The notes under the pieces are model-generated. The model made no database searches. It was given only the letters and a program-made list of their open reading frames with translations, and was not told the DNA's origin. The translations under genes were made by a program, and so were the position numbers. This document shows positions 60,731 through 64,000 of a stretch of DNA of 64,000 nt, piece by piece. The DNA is taken from contig JAXGGA010005535.1 in assembly GCA_038373865.1 (NCBI GenBank), positions 1 through 64,000 on the forward strand, given 5' to 3'. Origin of the DNA: Uloborus plumipes (lineage: Eukaryota > Arthropoda > Arachnida > Araneae > Uloboridae). Positions within the stretch are counted from its first letter, which is position 1. Every line of letters starts with the position of its first letter.

Positions 60731-61077
60731 TGCTGCTGTTCAAAAAACTTGCAGACCTAGACTCGATCTCATTCCATCAGGAACTTCAACCCCATGCATT
60801 TAACCACTTGAGTCAACGGGTCGCTGATTGAAGTAAGGATTTACGATAGCACATATTGTTTTAAATAACATGAAATTTTAGTTTTTCGATCATAACTTTT
60901 TTTCTAGTGAACAAATATCGTCATATGAATACATGGTACCTAAGTTAACCATCTCCTATCGATTAAAAAAAAAATCGTCCAAATCGGTTCAGTAGATCAC
61001 ATGTTATGTGCGAACAAACAAACAAAAAAAAAAACAATACGCTTTGAATTGAGAACCTCCTCCTTTTTTGAAGTCGG
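60731..61077 (-). repeat. SINE-like dispersed repeat, copy 1
   Basis: It aligns over its whole length with 61730-62082. Shared landmarks are ACTCGATCTCATTCCATCAG, ATGGTACCTAAGTTA, AAATCGGTTCAGTAGATCA and GAGAACCTCCTCC, then GAAGTCGG. On the minus strand GAGATCGAGTCTAGGTC resembles a tRNA B box, with TGACTCAAGTGG as a possible A box, hinting at a tRNA-derived origin. Orientation is tentative. Confidence 0.6.
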
Positions 61078-61729
61078 AATAAATTGAAAGTAAAAGTAAG
61101 TAATTTGAATTGTGGGAGAAGGGGTTAGAGTAAGACTTGGAAAATTGGTGCAAGTTTTTGCATTTCATACATTTTGCGTTCATACCCCCCCCCCCTCGCA
61201 GTGCAAAAAAAACATTACACAGCAGATTTTGCCTAATAACTCAACACTCATGGTGTTTGATACATTTTATTTGTTTGTAATGATATTTTTTGGTCACAAC
61301 CAACATGAAACTCACAAAAAATAGTTACTTTAATTTTTAACATATATTTATCATCTTCAGAATTTTTTACTTTTAATTTTACTTTGAATTTGACGTAAAT
61401 GCAAAGTATAAAATACAGAATTTTATAAAGGTACAAAAATTAACATAATATAATTGAGTGTGTAAATAATTTTTGAAAAAATAATATAAGTGCCGCAAAT
61501 CAAAAACCATTTATTGCCACAATCGATTCAGAGCCCCCAAAAATGGCGCAAACGTCCATAAGAAAATTCTACAGCATCGAAGGACCCCATTGCCAATTTT
61601 AACAAAGATCCGACCAAAACTGTCATTTTGTACTATAAAAAAATATGGGGTAGATCCTTATAGGGGGATGTACCTGCATAAGGACATTACAATCATTAAA
61701 AGCATTCAAAAAAAAAAAAAAAAAAAAAC

Positions 61730-62082
61730 ATGCAGCTGTTTGAAAAAATCCTTGCCGACCTGGACTCGATCTCATTCCATCAGGAACTTCAACCTGACGC
61801 GCATAGCCAGTTGACCATCGGGTCGCTCATTGAAGTAGGGATTTACGATATCACATATTGTTTTAAATGACATGAAATGTTAGTTTTTCGACCATAACTT
61901 CTTTTCTAGTGACCAAATATCAACATATGAGTACATGGTACCTAAGTTACACCATCTCCTATCGATTAAAAAAAAAATCGTCCAAATCGGTTCAGTAGAT
62001 CAGATGTTATGTGCGAACAAACAAAAAAAAAAGTATACGCTTTGAATTGAGAACCTCCTCCTTTTTCGAAGTCGGTTAAAAA
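61730..62082 (-). repeat. SINE-like dispersed repeat, copy 2
   Basis: This is a direct repeat of 60731-61077. The minus strand has GAGATCGAGTCCAGGTC, closer to a tRNA B box than copy 1. Between the copies (61078-61729) is AT-rich DNA with a C-run at 61186-61195. Confidence 0.65.
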
Positions 62083-62219
62083 AACCACGATTTTTTAAGG
62101 TAAGTCCAACGGAAAGGTTTTTTTTTTTTTCACTGTATGAAATACAAATCAAAATATGTTATAAAATTTTAAATTATTGTATTGTAGTAAAGTATACATA
62201 TGATACTTTATTTTACATA

Positions 62220-63925
62220 CTAGCGGTACCCGCATGGCTTTGCCCGTGGTATAAAATTAAAAGTTCATTTGTAAAATAATTGTTATAGCACAAAAAATGC
62301 TCTATTTTAGTTATATAATTCCTTCAAAATATGATATAAAAATCTGATATGGACCCCACACTACTTAATTTTACGTGTAAATTGCTTAGTAGATGCCTTA
62401 AGTGCTAAAATAGTGCTTGGAGTGAGCAAGATAACAATTCAAACATTTGTATCCCTAGTTTGCTACGAAACAATGCAAAAAATTTTTTACAATGATTAAT
62501 CTCCTAAATATCGCCGATTTTAACATCATTCAGTGGATTTTTCGCAAAATATCGCCAATAGCGCCAAATTGAACCAAAAAAAAATTTTTTTTTCGCCAAA
62601 TTGGCGTCAAACACTTGGCGACCAAAAGCTTGGCGACATATCGCCAAGTGGTCGCGCCAATTCATATCACTTTTGTCTGCATTGAAAACACTGATTTACC
62701 CCATAAAAGGGGTAAAACACCCCCTTGGGGACATTCGAATGCAACCCCAAGGAGAGGTGCACAAAAATAAGCCAAAAGAGAAAATAAGAACAATTTTGTT
62801 GCTCACAGAAACCAACAGAAATCTTACCAAAGTTTAAAAGAAGAAGAAAGTTTTCTTTCCTAGCTTTAAAAACAAAACAATACATTTTCCGAAATGAAAC
62901 ACTTTAAAAAGAACGATGCAATATCGCAATTGATACGATATTTGGTTAATCTGTGCATTAGGTACCCTTTTCTCGCTAAATGGGCGATAGGCGCGCCAAG
63001 CGTGGTAACCCTGACTATTTTGCGTAGTTTCTCTCGGAGCTTTCAACTCCGCGAGACACGCAAAAACGCGCCAGTTGGTGACTTTTTGAAAACGCGCCAA
63101 GCATTGTCCCAAAGCACATTTTCACCGGGAAAAAGACAGGGTTGCCAAAGAATTGAAACAGAAAAATACTACGCCTCCTCTAAAAAAATATACTACAAAA
63201 TACTACTGTTTCCAAACGTTGCCAAAATCAATATTGCTGAAATGCGAAATCTATGAAAATGAAAAAAAAAAAAAATCCGCCAAATCTTTTAATTAAGTCA
63301 TTAGTATATTGGAAACAGGGTTGCCAGAAAAATACTACGCTCCTTATTTGGGCCAAAAAAATACTACCGTAGTATCAAAAATACTACGTCTGGCAACGCT
63401 GGAAAAAGAACGAAACAAAAATAAGTATGAACACGTAACCATGGTAACAACATGAAAAGTTGATTTCCGTTGATAAAATAATTCATTTCATCTCTATTTT
63501 CAAACAAATTTTATTCTCGGCTCAACCATTTTAGAATCGTTTGGCTTGCTTTACTGAAGGTAAGCCTTGAATTCCGGGATTCTAAAAACAATTATTACAG
63601 CTCTCCTGATGATCGTAGAAACTTCGAAAAAACTTCATTTTATGCAGAAAATTTCAAGCTTTCGAATGACATAAGACTTGAAAATGTGTATGAAATATTT
63701 CTTCCCTATTTTATCGAATTTCCGCTAAGAATTCGAATAGAAAAAGAACGAAATGGAATTTTCGAAAAATCGCTTCGAGGTGCAAAACTACATGCTACAA
63801 ACTAATTTTGTGCCAAGTGGCATGAAAATCGACCGAATGGTTTTGGCGCTACGCGCGTAACAGACAGAAAGACAGAAAGAAAGAAGGAAAGACAGACCCA
63901 CCTTCAGCTTTATTATTAGTAGAGA
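62220..63925 (-). mobile_element. Non-autonomous Helitron (1,706 bp)
   Basis: On the minus strand the element starts TCTCTACTAATAATAAAGC after an A and ends GGGCAAAGCCATGCGGGTACCGCTAG before a T, matching Helitron rules (5' TC, 3' CTRR, insertion between A and T, GC-rich hairpin-prone 3' end). The interior holds an inverted segment of repeat R (about 62345-62765), GGTTGCCA-type hAT MITE fragments and a (GACAGAAA)n-like tract. No Rep/helicase is present. Frames at 62601-63256 are not genes. Confidence 0.65.
63316..63401. mobile_element. Small hAT-like MITE with CAGGGTTGCCAG ends
   Basis: CAGGGTTGCCAGAAAAATAC at the left is mirrored by ATACTACGTCTGGCAACGCTG at the right over about 86 bp, with an internal CTACCGTAGTA. 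A second solo end, CAGGGTTGCCAAAG, is at about 63138. The target duplication is unclear. Confidence 0.5.
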
Positions 63926-64000
63926 TTTTTTAAGTTGTCTAAGTATATTTTTTTGATATTTTTTGAAAGTGTCTCTTATTGCCCCTGTCTGTTATTACCC

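Overview
The window looks like AT-rich nuclear DNA from an arthropod, probably a chelicerate such as a spider. Genes are very sparse, introns are long, and the DNA is dense with small DNA transposons, foldback elements, (TA)n tracts and dispersed repeats. The organism is inferred from the repeat style and from one gene fragment; no ribosomal or mitochondrial marker is present to confirm it. I see no bacterial operons, CRISPR arrays or intact RNA genes.

One host gene is recognisable, on the minus strand. Its first coding exon (33919-34086) encodes a signal peptide. A 5.2-kb intron (28716-33918) follows, then a second exon (28467-28715). Both junctions are phase 0, and together they encode the N-terminal part of an extracellular ligand-binding (ANF-receptor type) domain of a receptor guanylate cyclase. 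I could not find the next exon, so the gene probably continues beyond the left edge. On that reading most of 1-28466 is intron and 34087-64000 is upstream DNA. A second possible coding region, unidentified, is a 160-codon stop-free frame at 57796-58278 (minus).

The rest is a record of transposition. There is one apparently intact Tc1-like element (39466-40683) with a full transposase, plus a 63-bp duplicate of its left end at 39187-39249. Degenerate mariner/IS630-type elements lie at 2149-2784, 5766-7490 and 7551-8478. hAT-like elements with 8-bp target duplications lie at 16501-16666, 18891-21053 and 44030-46537; the last is a 2.5-kb inverted repeat. There is a piggyBac-type MITE (47348-47575), pogo/Tigger-like MITEs (37149-37710 and remnants), a non-autonomous Helitron (62220-63925, minus strand) and many foldback MITEs.

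Three elements (11085-11499, 37793-38198, 45005-45112) share CCC...GGG termini with a CTACTTGGG-like right end and 2-bp target duplications that are not TA. I cannot assign them to a superfamily. One of them sits in only one arm of the 44030-46537 inverted repeat, so the other arm preserves the empty target site. Tandem repeats include six units of about 147 bp inside the cyclase intron and four 43-bp units at 36379-36550.
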